64,000 nt of DNA from Aquipuribacter sp051216895 (GCF_051216895.1 NZ_JBPKAO010000004.1:280636-344635), one strand, 5' to 3'; positions 53,689-63,907 are shown, counted from the first letter of the stretch. Made by a program: numbers and translations. The notes: generated from the sequence alone by a model not told the origin.

Positions 53689-54328
53689 CGCCCCGGACCG
53701 CACTGACGAGCACGGCTGGCTGTCCGAGCTGCTGGCCCCGGTCGCCGGCTTCGGCGTCACGTTCTCGACGATGTTCACCAAGGTGCTGAGCGAGGAGTAC
53801 CCCGAGGGCCCCAAGGGCAAGGGCCCGCGCCCGACGCAGCCGCGCTACCACGGCCGCCACCAGCTCAACCGCTGGGCGGACGGGCTCGAGAAGTGCATCG
53901 GCTGCGAGCTGTGCGCGTGGGCCTGCCCGGCCGACGCCATCTACGTCGAGGGCGCGCAGAACACCGACGAGGCGCGCTACAGCCCGGGTGAGCGCTACGG
54001 CCGCGTCTACCAGATCAACTACCTGCGCTGCATCTTCTGCGGGCTGTGCATCGAGGCCTGCCCGACGCGGGCGCTCACCATGACCAACGAGTACGAGCTC
54101 GCCGACCACACCCGCGAGGCCACCATCTTCACCAAGGAGCAGCTGCTCGCCCCGCTGCTGGAGGGCAACCTGCCCGCGCCGCACCCGATGGTCGAGGGCA
54201 CCACCGAGAAGGACTACTACCGCAACGAGGTCACCGGCCCCACCGAGGCCCAGCGGGCGTGGGTCTCCGACCGCGAGAAGGCCCAGGCCGCCGCGCAGCA
54301 GGCCGAGCCGCAGCAGGCCGGAGCGTGA
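53681..54328 (+). CDS. nuoI: NADH-quinone oxidoreductase subunit I
   Basis: A 215-residue ferredoxin-like subunit carrying N6a and N6b: CIGCELCAWACP (about 68-79) and CIFCGLCIEACP (about 114-125). GTG 53681 is chosen because GAGGAGG lies 6 bases upstream; it overlaps the nuoH stop by 8 bases. The C terminus is Ala/Gln-rich. Confidence 0.95.
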   Translation: MADAPDRTDEHGWLSELLAPVAGFGVTFSTMFTKVLSEEYPEGPKGKGPRPTQPRYHGRHQLNRWADGLEKCIGCELCAWACPADAIYVEGAQNTDEARYSPGERYGRVYQINYLRCIFCGLCIEACPTRALTMTNEYELADHTREATIFTKEQLLAPLLEGNLPAPHPMVEGTTEKDYYRNEVTGPTEAQRAWVSDREKAQAAAQQAEPQQAGA

Positions 54329-55242
54329 ACGCCGCGCTGCTCCCGCTCGCCGGGGCCGCCGACGTGGTCGAGCCCGGCACCAGCACGGGCGACGCGGTCG
54401 TGTTCTGGGTCCTCGCCCCGCTCATGGTGCTCGCCGCCTGCGGCCTGCTCTTCGCCCGCAAGGCGGTCTACGCCGCGCTGTCGATGGCCGTGGTCATGGT
54501 CAGCCTCGGCGGGGTCTACGTCGCGCTCGAGGCGCCGTTCCTGGGCATGGTCCAGGTGTTCGTCTACACCGGCGCGGTGATGATGCTGTTCCTGTTCGTC
54601 CTCATGCTCGTCGGGGTCGACTCCTCCGACTCCCTCGTGGAGACGATCCGCGGGCAGCGTCTGGCCGGGGCGCTGGCCGCCGCCGGGTTCCTGGTCTTCG
54701 TGCTGGTCGCGCTCGGCCGGACGGCCTGGCCCGTCCCGGTCGGTCTGACCGCCGTCAACGACGCCGGCAACATCACCGGCATCGCCGCGCGCATCTTCAG
54801 CCGCTACGTCTTCGCCTTCGAGATGACGGCGGCCCTGCTGGTCGTCGCCGCCATCGGCGCCATGGTGCTGGCGCACCGCGAGCGCACCGGCGAGCGGGCC
54901 ACGCAGCGCACCATCTCCGAGAACCGGCTCCGGCGCGGCCAGCGGATGACGCCGCTGCCGCCCCCCGGCGTGTTCGCGCGCCACAACGCGGTCGACACCC
55001 CGGCGCTGCTGCCCGACGGCACCCCCAGCGAGCTGTCGGTGTCCCGCGTGCTGCAGGCCCGCGGCCAGACGCTCACCACGGGCACCCTGGTCGAGCACGT
55101 CCCCGCGATCCAGCAGGACATGGACCCGGACGGGCGAGGCAGCCGCACGCACGCCGCCCGCCTGGACGGCGCACCCGACGACACCCGGCCGAGCAGGCCC
55201 GAGCCGCACGAGCCCGCCGAGCGCACCGACGAGGAGGGCTGA
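54325..55242 (+). CDS. nuoJ: NADH-quinone oxidoreductase subunit J
   Basis: A 305-residue membrane subunit with five helices in the first 190 residues; GMVQVFVYTGAVMMLFLFVLMLVG holds the conserved pi-bulge helix. The remaining 115 residues are an unusual hydrophilic Arg/Pro/Thr-rich cytoplasmic tail. GTG 54325 overlaps the nuoI stop by 4 bases. Confidence 0.94.
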   Translation: MNAALLPLAGAADVVEPGTSTGDAVVFWVLAPLMVLAACGLLFARKAVYAALSMAVVMVSLGGVYVALEAPFLGMVQVFVYTGAVMMLFLFVLMLVGVDSSDSLVETIRGQRLAGALAAAGFLVFVLVALGRTAWPVPVGLTAVNDAGNITGIAARIFSRYVFAFEMTAALLVVAAIGAMVLAHRERTGERATQRTISENRLRRGQRMTPLPPPGVFARHNAVDTPALLPDGTPSELSVSRVLQARGQTLTTGTLVEHVPAIQQDMDPDGRGSRTHAARLDGAPDDTRPSRPEPHEPAERTDEEG

Positions 55243-55245
55243 GCC

Positions 55246-55545
55246 ATGGACCTCATGTACTGGGTCTACCTGTCCGTGGTGCTGTTCACCATCGGGGGCG
55301 CGACGGTGCTCATCCGTCGCAACGCCATCGTGGTGTTCATGGGCGTCGAGCTCATGCTCAACTCCGCCAACCTGGCCTTCGTCACCTTCGCGCGCATGCA
55401 CGGCGACCTCGACGGCCAGACCGTGGCCCTGTTCGTCATGCTCGTCGCCGCGGCCGAGGTCGTCATCGGCCTCGCGATCATCATGGCCATCTTCCGAGCC
55501 CGCAGGTCCGCGTCGGTCGACGACGCCAACCTGCTGAAGTACTGA
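55246..55545 (+). CDS. nuoK: NADH-quinone oxidoreductase subunit K
   Basis: A 99-residue three-helix subunit. Conserved FMGVELMLNSANLAFV and AAAEVVIGLAIIMAIFR carry the buried Glu residues of the proton path. ATG 55246 lies 3 bases past the nuoJ stop. Confidence 0.96.
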   Translation: MDLMYWVYLSVVLFTIGGATVLIRRNAIVVFMGVELMLNSANLAFVTFARMHGDLDGQTVALFVMLVAAAEVVIGLAIIMAIFRARRSASVDDANLLKY

Positions 55546-55556
55546 GAGGGCCACCA

Positions 55557-57506
55557 GTGTCCGCCGTCATCCCGATGTCGGGGCTGCAAGCAGTCCCCGC
55601 CACCGGCGTCGAGTCCCTCGCGTGGCTGCTCGTCGTCATCCCGCTCGTCAGCGCCGGGGTCCTGCTGCTCTCCGGTCGCGCCGCCGACCGCTGGGGCCAC
55701 TGGCTGGGCCTCGCCGCCTCGGCCGCCGCGTTCGTCGTCGGCGCGCTGGTCTTCTTCTCCGTGCTGGGTCACGGCGCCGAGGAGCGGGCGCGTTCCGTCG
55801 CCGGGTTCTCCTGGGTGCCGGCCGGCACGTTCCAGGTGGACGCCGGGCTGCTCGTCGACCCGCTGAGCCTCAGCTTCGTCCTGCTCATCACGTTCGTCGG
55901 CACCCTCATCCACGTCTACTCCGTGGAGTACATGGCCCACGACGTCGACCGGCGCCGGTTCTTCGCCTACCTCAACCTGTTCATCGCCGCGATGCTGCTG
56001 CTGGTCCTGGCCGACAGCTACCTGCTGATGTACGTCGGCTGGGAGGGCGTCGGTCTGGCCTCCTACCTGCTGATCGGGTTCTGGAACCACCGCATCGAGT
56101 ACGCGGTGGCGGCCAAGAAGGCGTTCGTCGTCAACCGGATCGGTGACTTCGGCCTGTCCCTGGCGATCATGGCCATGTTCGTGTCCTTCGGGTCCGTGCA
56201 GTTCGACGACGTGCTGACCGGGGCCGCCGGCGCCAGCGAGACCTGGCTGACGATCATCGGCCTGCTCCTGCTGCTCGCCGCCTGCGGCAAGTCGGCGCAG
56301 TTCCCGCTGCAGTCCTGGCTGGGCGACGCCATGGCCGGCCCCACGCCGGTGTCCGCGCTGATCCACGCGGCGACCATGGTCACGGCCGGCGTCTACCTCG
56401 TCATCCGCTCCGGCCCGATCTTCGAGGGCGCCCCGGCGGCCACCCTCGCGGTCGCCGTCGTGGGTGCGATCACGCTGCTGTACGGCGCGATCGTCGGCTC
56501 GGCCAAGGACGACATCAAGAAGGCCCTCGCCGCGTCGACCATGTCGCAGATCGGCTACATGATGCTGGCGGCCGGGCTGGGCCCGATCGGCTACGTCTTC
56601 GCGATCTTCCACCTGCTCACCCACGGCTTCTTCAAGGCCGGCATGTTCCTGGGCGCCGGCTCGGTGATGCACGGGATGAACGACGAGACCGACATGCGCC
56701 GCTTCGGCGGGCTGCGCGGGGCGATGAAGATCACCTGGATCACGTTCGCCGCGGGCTGGCTGGCCATCATCGGGTTCCCCCCGCTGTCCGGCTTCTGGTC
56801 CAAGGACGAGATCATCCACGCCGCCTTCCGGGGCGAGGGCTGGCAGCCCTGGGTCTTCGGCACGGTCACCGTGATCGGGGCCGGCATCACCGCGTTCTAC
56901 ATGACGCGGTTGTACTTCATGACCTTCCACGGAAAGCGCCGCTGGCACGACGGCACCGACGCGCCCGCCCCGCACCCGCACGAGTCGCCCTGGCTGATGA
57001 CGCTGCCCATGGTCGTCCTCGCGATCGGCTCCGCGTTCCTCGGCGGCGTCCTGTACTGGACCGGCGCCCTGGAGGCGTGGCTCGAGCCCGTGTTCACGAC
57101 CCCGGCCGACCTCGACCCCGTCGTCGACCTCGACCTGGTGACCGTCGTCGTGCTGGTGCTCATCGCCGTCGGCGTCCTGCTGGCCTACCTGCAGTACCTG
57201 CGCCAGGACGTCCCGGTCGTCGCACCCCGCGGCAACGCGCTCACCCGCGCGGCCCGGGCCGACCTGTACCAGGACGACGTCAACGACATCGCCTTCGTCA
57301 CCACCGGCACCGCGTTCGTGCGCGGCATGGGCGAGCTTGACGACGACCTGGTCTCCCGTGGCGCCGTCGGCGGCCTGACGCGCAGCATCCGCGCTGCCGG
57401 CGCCGGACTGTCGCGCCTGCAGACCGGGTTCGTGCGCTCCTACGCCCTGTCCATGTTCGCCGGCGTGGCCCTCGTGGTCGGCGCCCTGCTGATCACGCAG
57501 ATCTGA
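55557..57506 (+). CDS. nuoL: NADH-quinone oxidoreductase subunit L
   Basis: A 649-residue antiporter-like subunit with about 16 helices. The N-terminal DPLSLSFVLLITFVGTLIH, YVGWEGVGLASYLLIGFW (with the conserved Glu), FPLQSWLGDAMAGPTPVSAL and LIHAATMVTAGVYL are typical. It ends with the long lateral helix and a C-terminal helix. GTG 55557. Pumps protons or holds the distal end of the membrane arm. Confidence 0.95.
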   Translation: MSAVIPMSGLQAVPATGVESLAWLLVVIPLVSAGVLLLSGRAADRWGHWLGLAASAAAFVVGALVFFSVLGHGAEERARSVAGFSWVPAGTFQVDAGLLVDPLSLSFVLLITFVGTLIHVYSVEYMAHDVDRRRFFAYLNLFIAAMLLLVLADSYLLMYVGWEGVGLASYLLIGFWNHRIEYAVAAKKAFVVNRIGDFGLSLAIMAMFVSFGSVQFDDVLTGAAGASETWLTIIGLLLLLAACGKSAQFPLQSWLGDAMAGPTPVSALIHAATMVTAGVYLVIRSGPIFEGAPAATLAVAVVGAITLLYGAIVGSAKDDIKKALAASTMSQIGYMMLAAGLGPIGYVFAIFHLLTHGFFKAGMFLGAGSVMHGMNDETDMRRFGGLRGAMKITWITFAAGWLAIIGFPPLSGFWSKDEIIHAAFRGEGWQPWVFGTVTVIGAGITAFYMTRLYFMTFHGKRRWHDGTDAPAPHPHESPWLMTLPMVVLAIGSAFLGGVLYWTGALEAWLEPVFTTPADLDPVVDLDLVTVVVLVLIAVGVLLAYLQYLRQDVPVVAPRGNALTRAARADLYQDDVNDIAFVTTGTAFVRGMGELDDDLVSRGAVGGLTRSIRAAGAGLSRLQTGFVRSYALSMFAGVALVVGALLITQI

Positions 57507-57516
57507 GAGGCGAATC

Positions 57517-59064
57517 GTGTTCCCCTGGCTGACCACAGCCCTCGTCCTCCCCCTGGTGGGGGCCGTCGTCGTCGCAGTGCTGCCCAAGGCACGCCTCGAC
57601 GCCGCCAAGCTCGTCGCCCTCGGCTTCTCGCTGGCCACGCTGGTCCTGGTGATCGTGCTGGCGCTGCGATTCGACGTCGCCGACGCCGGCACCTACCAGT
57701 TCACCGAGCAGGTGTCGTGGATCCCGCAGCTGGGCGTCAGCTACGCGCTGGGCCTGGACGGCATCGCGCTGTCCATGGTCGCGCTCACCGCGGTCCTCGT
57801 GCCGGTCTGCCTGCTGGCGTCCTGGCGTGACCTCGGCCCCGCCGCCGGTGGCCGCGTGGACGGGCAGTTCCTCGTGCTCGTGCTCGTGCTGCAGGCGCTC
57901 GTCATCGGCGTCTTCACCGCCCGGGACCTGTTCCTGTTCTACGTGTTCTTCGAGGTCATGCTGCTGCCGATGTACCTGCTGATCGGCCGCTACGGAGGGC
58001 CCAAGCGCCGCGAGGCGGCCACGACCTTCCTGGTCTACTCCCTCGCGGGCGGTCTGGTCATGCTCGCCGCGGTCATCGGGATCTACGTCACGGGCCCCGG
58101 CGGGAGCGACGGCTTCCTGCTCGACAACCTCGTCGCCCTCGACGCCGTGCCCGGCAGCCGCTGGCTGTTCCTCGGCCTGTTCGTGGCCCTGGCCGTCAAG
58201 GCGCCGCTGTGGCCGGTGCACACCTGGCTGCCCGACGCGGCCGCCCAGGCCCCGCCCGGTGCGGCCGTGCTGCTGGTCGGCGTGCTGGACAAGGTCGGCA
58301 CGTTCGGCATGCTGACGATCCTGCTGCCGATGTTCCCCGAGGCGTCCCGCTGGGCCGCGCCGGTGATCATCGTCCTGGCGCTGGTGTCCATCATCTACGG
58401 CGGCCTGGTGGCGCTGGCCCAGAAGGACGTCCTGCGCCTCATCGCCTGGACGTCGATCAGCCACTTCGGCTTCATCGTCCTCGGCATCTTCGCCATGACG
58501 ACCGCGGGCCAGAGCGGTGCCGCGCTCTACCAGGTCAACCACGGCTTCTCCACGGCCGCGCTGTTCCTGGTCGCCGGCATGCTGGCCACCCGTCGTGGGT
58601 CGAGCCTGATCGCCGACTTCGGCGGCGGTCAGAAGGTCATGCCGCTGCTGGCCGGCGCGTTCCTCGTCGCCGGTCTGTCCAGCCTCGCGCTTCCGGGCCT
58701 GTCGAGCTTCGTCTCGGAGTTCCTGGTCCTGGTCGGCACCTTCGAGCGCTACCCGTGGGCCGCGGTCGTCGCCACCCTCGGCATCATCCTGGCGGCGCTG
58801 TACGTGCTGTGGACCTACCAGCGGATGATGACCGGCGAGACGGTGCCCGCCCTGGCCGACCCGCCCGGCGCCAAGCCGCGCAGCCGTGACATGGTCCCGC
58901 GGGAGGCGTTCGTCGTGGCCCCGCTGCTGGCCGTCATCATCGGCCTCGGCTTCTACCCCAAGCCCGTGCTCGACATCCTGACCCCCGCGGTCGAGCGGAC
59001 CATGGAGCAGACCGGCATGACCGACCCCGCCCCGCTGTTCGTCGCCGAAGGGAGTGACGGGTGA
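57517..59064 (+). CDS. nuoM: NADH-quinone oxidoreductase subunit M
   Basis: A 515-residue antiporter-like subunit with 13-14 helices: LGLDGIALSMVALTAVL, FYVFFEVMLLPMYLLIGRYGG (conserved Glu), VKAPLWPVHTWLPDAAAQAPPG (conserved Lys), and ISHFGFIVLGIFA. GTG 57517, 10 bases past nuoL. One of the three proton-pumping modules. Confidence 0.95.
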   Translation: MFPWLTTALVLPLVGAVVVAVLPKARLDAAKLVALGFSLATLVLVIVLALRFDVADAGTYQFTEQVSWIPQLGVSYALGLDGIALSMVALTAVLVPVCLLASWRDLGPAAGGRVDGQFLVLVLVLQALVIGVFTARDLFLFYVFFEVMLLPMYLLIGRYGGPKRREAATTFLVYSLAGGLVMLAAVIGIYVTGPGGSDGFLLDNLVALDAVPGSRWLFLGLFVALAVKAPLWPVHTWLPDAAAQAPPGAAVLLVGVLDKVGTFGMLTILLPMFPEASRWAAPVIIVLALVSIIYGGLVALAQKDVLRLIAWTSISHFGFIVLGIFAMTTAGQSGAALYQVNHGFSTAALFLVAGMLATRRGSSLIADFGGGQKVMPLLAGAFLVAGLSSLALPGLSSFVSEFLVLVGTFERYPWAAVVATLGIILAALYVLWTYQRMMTGETVPALADPPGAKPRSRDMVPREAFVVAPLLAVIIGLGFYPKPVLDILTPAVERTMEQTGMTDPAPLFVAEGSDG

Positions 59065-60668
59065 GCGCCCTCGCGTCCCTCGTGACCGTTCCGTCGTCAC
59101 TGCCGTCGGCGCTGACGCTGCCCCTGTCGGGCACGGCCGGCTCCATCGCGCCCCCGGAGATCGACTACCTGGCCACCTCGCCGATGCTGATCGTGGCCGG
59201 CGTGGCGGTGGTGTCGGTCGCGCTCGAGGCCGCCCTGCCCCGCGGTGCCCGCCGGGTGCCGCAGGTCGTGCTGTCGGTCCTCGGCCTGCTCGCGGCCCTC
59301 GCCGCGCTCGTGGCCACCTGGAGCGCCGACGACGTCATCACCGCCTCGGGCTCCATCGCCGTGGACGGCGTGACCCGGTTCCTGCAGGCCACGATCCTCG
59401 TCCTGGCGGTCATCGGCGTCGTGCTGGTGGGTGACGAGGTCGACGGCGAGAGCGGCTTCGCGCCCCAGGCGTCCGCCATCCCGGGCTCACCGGGCGAGGA
59501 CGCGGCCCGCAAGGCCGGTCTCGAGCAGACCGAGGTCTACCCGCTGCTGCTCGTCGCGGTGCTGGGCATGCTCGCCTTCCCCGCGTCCAACGACCTGCTG
59601 ACGATGTTCGTCGCGCTCGAGGTGCTGAGCCTGCCGCTGTACCTGCTGTGCGGGTTGGCCCGGCGCCGTCGTCTGCTCAGCCAGGAGGCCGCGCTCAAGT
59701 ACTTCCTGCTGGGCGCGTTCAGCTCGGCGTTCTTCCTCATGGGCGCGGCGTTCCTGTACGGCTTCGCCGGCTCGATCGCCCTCCCCGACATCGCCGTCGC
59801 CGTCCGCTCGACCGTCGGTCAGGACCCGCTGCTGCTGATGGGCTTCGGGCTGCTCGTGGTCGGCCTGCTGTTCAAGGTCGGCTCGGCCCCGTTCCACTCC
59901 TGGACCCCGGACGTGTACCAGGGCGCTCCGACCTCCATCACGGCCTTCATGGCCGCGGCGACCAAGGTGGCCGCGTTCGGCGCCCTGCTGCGCGTGCTCT
60001 ACGTCGCGTTCCCGGACAACCCGTGGGACTGGCAGCCGGTGCTGTGGGCGGTGGCCATCACCACGATGGTGCTCGGCTCGGTGGTCGCGCTGGTCCAGGA
60101 CGACATCAAGCGGGTGCTGGCGTACTCGTCGGTGGCGCACGCGGGCTTCATCCTCACCGGCGTCCTGGCCCTGGACGTGAGCGGCGTCAGCGGGTCGATG
60201 TTCTACCTGCTCGCGTACGGCATCACGACGATCGGGGTGTTCGCCGCGCTCACCCTGGTGCGGGACGCCGGTGGTGAGGCGACGACGATCTCGTCGTGGG
60301 CCGGCGTCGGCCGTCGGTCGCCGCTGTTCGCCGCCATGTTCTCGGTGTTCCTGCTGGCCCTGGCCGGCATCCCGCTCACGAGCGGGTTCGTCGGCAAGGT
60401 GGCCGTGTTCGGTGCGGCCATCAACGGCGGGGCCGAGGTGCTCGCGATCGTCGGTGTCGTCGCCAGCGCCGTCGCGGTGGTGTTCTACGTGCGCATCATC
60501 GTGTCGATGTACTTCGCCGACGCCCCCGACGACAGCGTCCGTGTCGCCACCCCCAGCGCGGCCCTGACCGGCGTCCTCGCCGTCACGGTGGCCGCGACGG
60601 TGCTGCTGGGCGTCCTGCCCTCCCCGCTGCTGAGGCTGGCCGAGTCGTCCGCGCTGTTCGCGCTGTGA
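59061..60668 (+). CDS. nuoN: NADH-quinone oxidoreductase subunit N
   Basis: A 535-residue antiporter-like subunit: MFVALEVLSLPLYLLCGLAR (conserved Glu), KVGSAPFHSWTPDVYQGAPTSI (conserved Lys), and LAYSSVAHAGFILTG. GTG 59061 overlaps the nuoM stop by 4 bases. Completes the nuoA-N set; a prenyl synthase gene follows after 25 bases. Confidence 0.95.
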   Translation: MSALASLVTVPSSLPSALTLPLSGTAGSIAPPEIDYLATSPMLIVAGVAVVSVALEAALPRGARRVPQVVLSVLGLLAALAALVATWSADDVITASGSIAVDGVTRFLQATILVLAVIGVVLVGDEVDGESGFAPQASAIPGSPGEDAARKAGLEQTEVYPLLLVAVLGMLAFPASNDLLTMFVALEVLSLPLYLLCGLARRRRLLSQEAALKYFLLGAFSSAFFLMGAAFLYGFAGSIALPDIAVAVRSTVGQDPLLLMGFGLLVVGLLFKVGSAPFHSWTPDVYQGAPTSITAFMAAATKVAAFGALLRVLYVAFPDNPWDWQPVLWAVAITTMVLGSVVALVQDDIKRVLAYSSVAHAGFILTGVLALDVSGVSGSMFYLLAYGITTIGVFAALTLVRDAGGEATTISSWAGVGRRSPLFAAMFSVFLLALAGIPLTSGFVGKVAVFGAAINGGAEVLAIVGVVASAVAVVFYVRIIVSMYFADAPDDSVRVATPSAALTGVLAVTVAATVLLGVLPSPLLRLAESSALFAL

Positions 60669-60693
60669 GCCTCGTGGCGGACATGGGCCGACG

Positions 60694-61719
60694 ATGAGCG
60701 GCGGGCCCGACCAGCTGTCCCGGCTGGTGTCGTACGGGATCGACGACGAGGGGCTGCTCGAACGGCTCACCGAGGGGCTGGTCGACGTCGAGGCGGCCGT
60801 GGTGGACGCCGTGCGCAGCGCCGACCCGCTGGCCGCGGCGACGGGCAGCCACCTCGTGCGCGCCGGGGGCAAGCGCACCCGACCGCTGCTGTGCCTGCTG
60901 GCGTCGCAGCTGGGGACACCGACCCCGGCGGTGACCGACGCCGCGGTCGTCGTGGAGCTGACGCACCTCGCGACGCTCTACCACGACGACGTCATCGACT
61001 CCGCGACCCACCGGCGAGGGGTGCCGACGGCGCAGGAGGTGTGGGGCAACACCGTGGCCATCCTCACCGGTGACCTGCTGTTCGCGCGGGCCTCGACCAT
61101 CGGCTCCGGTCTGGGGCCGGAGGCGGTGAGGATCCAGGCGACCACCTTCGAGCGGCTGGTGCTGGGGGAGATGCGCGAGACCGTCGGCCCGCGCGACGGG
61201 CAGGACGCGGTCGAGCACTACCTGGGCGTGCTGAGCGACAAGACCGGGTCGTTGATCGCGACGTCGGCCCGCTTCGGCGGCATGTTCTCCGGGGCCGACG
61301 AGGCCACCCTCGACGTCCTGGTGGCGTACGGCGAGAAGGTCGGCGTGGCGTTCCAGCTGGCCGACGACGTGCTGGACCTGGTGGGAGACGTAGGCGACTC
61401 GGGCAAGCGGCCGGGGACCGACCTGCGCGAGCACGTCCCGACCATGCCCGTGCTGCTGCTGCGCCGGGACGTGGCGGTCGGCAGCGCCCCTCCGGGGTCG
61501 GGGGCCCTCCTGGCCATGCTGGACGGTGACCTGTCCGACGACGCCGACCTGGCCGAGGCCGTCCGGCTGCTCCGGGCGCACCCCGCGACCCAGGAGGCCC
61601 AGGCCGTGGCCCGGCGCTGGGCCGACGACGCCGTGGCCGCCCTGGCGCCGCTGCCCGACGCACCCGCCACCCGGGCGCTGGCGGCGGTCGCCCAGGCGCT
61701 GGCGGACCGCGCGGCCTGA
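60694..61719 (+). CDS. Long-chain polyprenyl diphosphate synthase
   Basis: A 341-residue trans-isoprenyl diphosphate synthase. First Asp-rich motif YHDDVID (about 92-98) with the GGKRTRP diphosphate site upstream; second motif QLADDVLDLVGD. Small residues ahead of the first motif are consistent with a long product (C35-C50), not GGPP, but chain length cannot be fixed. It likely supplies the menaquinone side chain to MenA; the position right behind nuoN supports this. ATG 60694. Confidence 0.9.
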   Translation: MSGGPDQLSRLVSYGIDDEGLLERLTEGLVDVEAAVVDAVRSADPLAAATGSHLVRAGGKRTRPLLCLLASQLGTPTPAVTDAAVVVELTHLATLYHDDVIDSATHRRGVPTAQEVWGNTVAILTGDLLFARASTIGSGLGPEAVRIQATTFERLVLGEMRETVGPRDGQDAVEHYLGVLSDKTGSLIATSARFGGMFSGADEATLDVLVAYGEKVGVAFQLADDVLDLVGDVGDSGKRPGTDLREHVPTMPVLLLRRDVAVGSAPPGSGALLAMLDGDLSDDADLAEAVRLLRAHPATQEAQAVARRWADDAVAALAPLPDAPATRALAAVAQALADRAA

Positions 61720-61812
61720 GCCCGGGCCCGAGCCCGCCGGCGGCGCTGGTGCCGGGCGGTCGGCAGGGGCATGCTTGCGGGCGGAGCACCACACCGTTGG
61801 AGGAGGTGGCCC

Positions 61813-63737
61813 GTGGCGTCAGGAGAGGGTCGTTCCTCGCGCCCGGACCTGCTGGCCGCGGTGCTGGACTCGTTGCCGGCCCACACCGCCGTCGTCGACC
61901 CCGGCGGTCGGATCGTGGCGGTCAGCCGCTCGTGGCGTCGCTTCAGCCTGGACAACGGTGGCGAGGAGCCGACCTGCGGGGTGGGGGCGGACTACCTGGC
62001 CGTGTGCCGGTCGGCGAGGGGGGCGGAGCGCGAGGAGGCGCTCGACGTCGCCGACGGCATCAGACGGGCGTGCTCGGGCGAGGTGGACCAGTTCACGATG
62101 GACTACGAGTGCTCGTCACCGCAGGAGCAGCGCTGGTTCCAGGTCTCGGTGGTGCCGCTGCGCGAGGTGCGCAACGGCGGGCAGCGGCTGGGCGCCGTGG
62201 TGAGCCACACCAACATCACCGCTCGCAAGCTCGACGAGCTCGACCTGGTGCACGAGGCGACGCACGACCCGCTCACAGGGCTGTTCAACCGCGCGCTGCT
62301 GCTGGCGGAGCTGAGGCGGGAGCTGCACCGGGCCCACGCCGGGGGTACCCGGTTGGCGCTGCTGTACCTGGACCTGGACGGGTTCAAGACCGTCAACGAC
62401 GCCCTGGGCCACGACGTGGGCGACAAGCTGCTGAGGGCGACGGCGGACCGGCTGCGGTCCGCGCTGCGGCCGGGGCAGCACCTGGCGCGGATGGGCGGGG
62501 ACGAGTTCGTCGCCCTCCTCCCGGCGACCGGGGTCACCGGGGCCCGCCGGTGCGCCCGCAGGATGGCGCAGGCGGTCCGGCAACCGCTGGAGCTGGACGG
62601 GTTCCCGGTCGTGGTCTCCGGCAGCATCGGCATCGCCGTGAGCGACGAGTCGTCGACGGTCGCCGAGGACTTCCTGGCCGGCGCCGACGCGGCCATGTAC
62701 CGCGCGAAGCGGAGGGGGCGGTCGCGGACCGAGGTGTTCGCCGGGCAGCTGCGGGCGCGCGCGGACCGGCGCGCGCAGGTGGAGGCCCAGCTGGANTGAG
62801 CGACGAGTCGTCGACGGTCGCCGAGGACTTCCTGGCCGGCGCCGACGCGGCCATGTACCGCGCGAAGCGGAGGGGGCGGTCGCGGACCGAGGTGTTCGCC
62901 GGGCAGCTGCGGGCGCGCGCGGACCGGCGCGCGCAGGTGGAGGCCCAGCTGGAGGCCTCGCTGGACGACGGGTCGCTGCAGCTGTTCCGGCAGCCGGTGG
63001 TGTCGCTGGTCGACGGGACGGAGGTGGGCTCGGAGGCGCTCGCACGGTGGTTCCCGGCGGAGGGGGAGATCCGACCGGCGGAGTCGTTCCTGGACCAGGT
63101 GACCCACAGCCGGGTACGCCGGGCCGTCACCGACGCGATCCTGCTGTGCGCCGTGACCGCGTTGGCACGTGAGGACCGGGTGGTCGGGGTGAACGTGTCG
63201 CTGCCGGACCTGCGCGGTGCGGCGCTGGTGGAGGACGTGGCCGACGTGCTCCGTCGCACCGGCTGCCCGCCGGGTCGGCTGAGCCTGGAGCTGGGGGAGG
63301 CGTTGGTGTGCCAGGCCACGCCCCTGGTGCGGCGGACGTTGGCGGGGTTGCACGGCCTGGGGGTGAGGCTGGTGATCGACCACGTCACGGGGCAGGTCCC
63401 CGTGTCGACGCTGGCCGCGCTGCCGGTCCAGGGGGTCAAGCTGGACCGGGAGATGCTGGTCACCGGGGAGGACCAGGACGATCGCGGTCCGGACGCGAGG
63501 ACGGCCGTGCTGCACAGCCTGGTGACGTTGACCGGTGACCTCGGCCTCGAGCTGTCCGCGGTGGGGGTCGAGACCGCGGTGCAGCAGCGGTGGCTCGTGG
63601 CCAACGGCGTCACCCGGGGCCAGGGCTGGCGGCTGGGTCCGCCGGCCCCGTGGGTGACCGTCCGGCGCGGCGGGACGCCGGGCGGGCGCCCCGAGGCCAC
63701 GACCAGGCGATTTGCCGTCGCGCCGATGTCCGACTAA
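61813..63737 (+). CDS. GGDEF-EAL protein, split in this sequence by an assembly join
   Basis: GTG 61813 with GGAGGAGG upstream. As written, the frame hits a stop at 62797-62799, right after the single N at 62796. Bases 62639-62795 are repeated exactly as 62797-62953; deleting one copy plus the N (158 bases) restores one 588-residue frame to 63737. The protein has an N-terminal PAS-like domain (about 12-125), GGDEF (intact GGDEF near 228-232) and EAL. The EAL domain keeps EALARW (E355) and KLDRE but has DHVTGQ for DDFGTG (second Asp lost, H471) and AVGVE for AEGVE (Val for the catalytic Glu, 531). It is probably a c-di-GMP synthase with an inactive, perhaps binding-only, EAL domain. Confidence 0.85.
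62639..62953 (+). repeat. 157-base exact direct repeat around a single N
   Basis: Copy 1 is 62639-62795, N is 62796, copy 2 is 62797-62953. Identity is complete, both copies start TGAGCGACGAGTCG and end GCCCAGCTGGA, and removal restores the reading frame. This is the expected mark of two overlapping contig ends joined without merging. Confidence 0.95.
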
Positions 63738-63753
63738 CTTCTCCACTCGTTGC

Positions 63754-63777
63754 CCGAACGACCACACGGTCGGTCGG
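63754..63777 (+). terminator. Hairpin after GGDEF-EAL gene
   Basis: CCGAACGACC-ACAC-GGTCGGTCGG, a 10-base stem with one A/G mismatch, 16 bases past the stop. Confidence 0.6.
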
Positions 63778-63907
63778 GGAGCGCGGAACACAGGCCTCCC
63801 GGCCAGGTCCTCGGACCACGGCGGTGAGGCACCCACACCCGGTTCGGACCGGCCCGCGAGGGCCTTCGTTCGTGCGGTGCGGGGTGCTCCGGGCAGGACA
63901 GGCCAGT

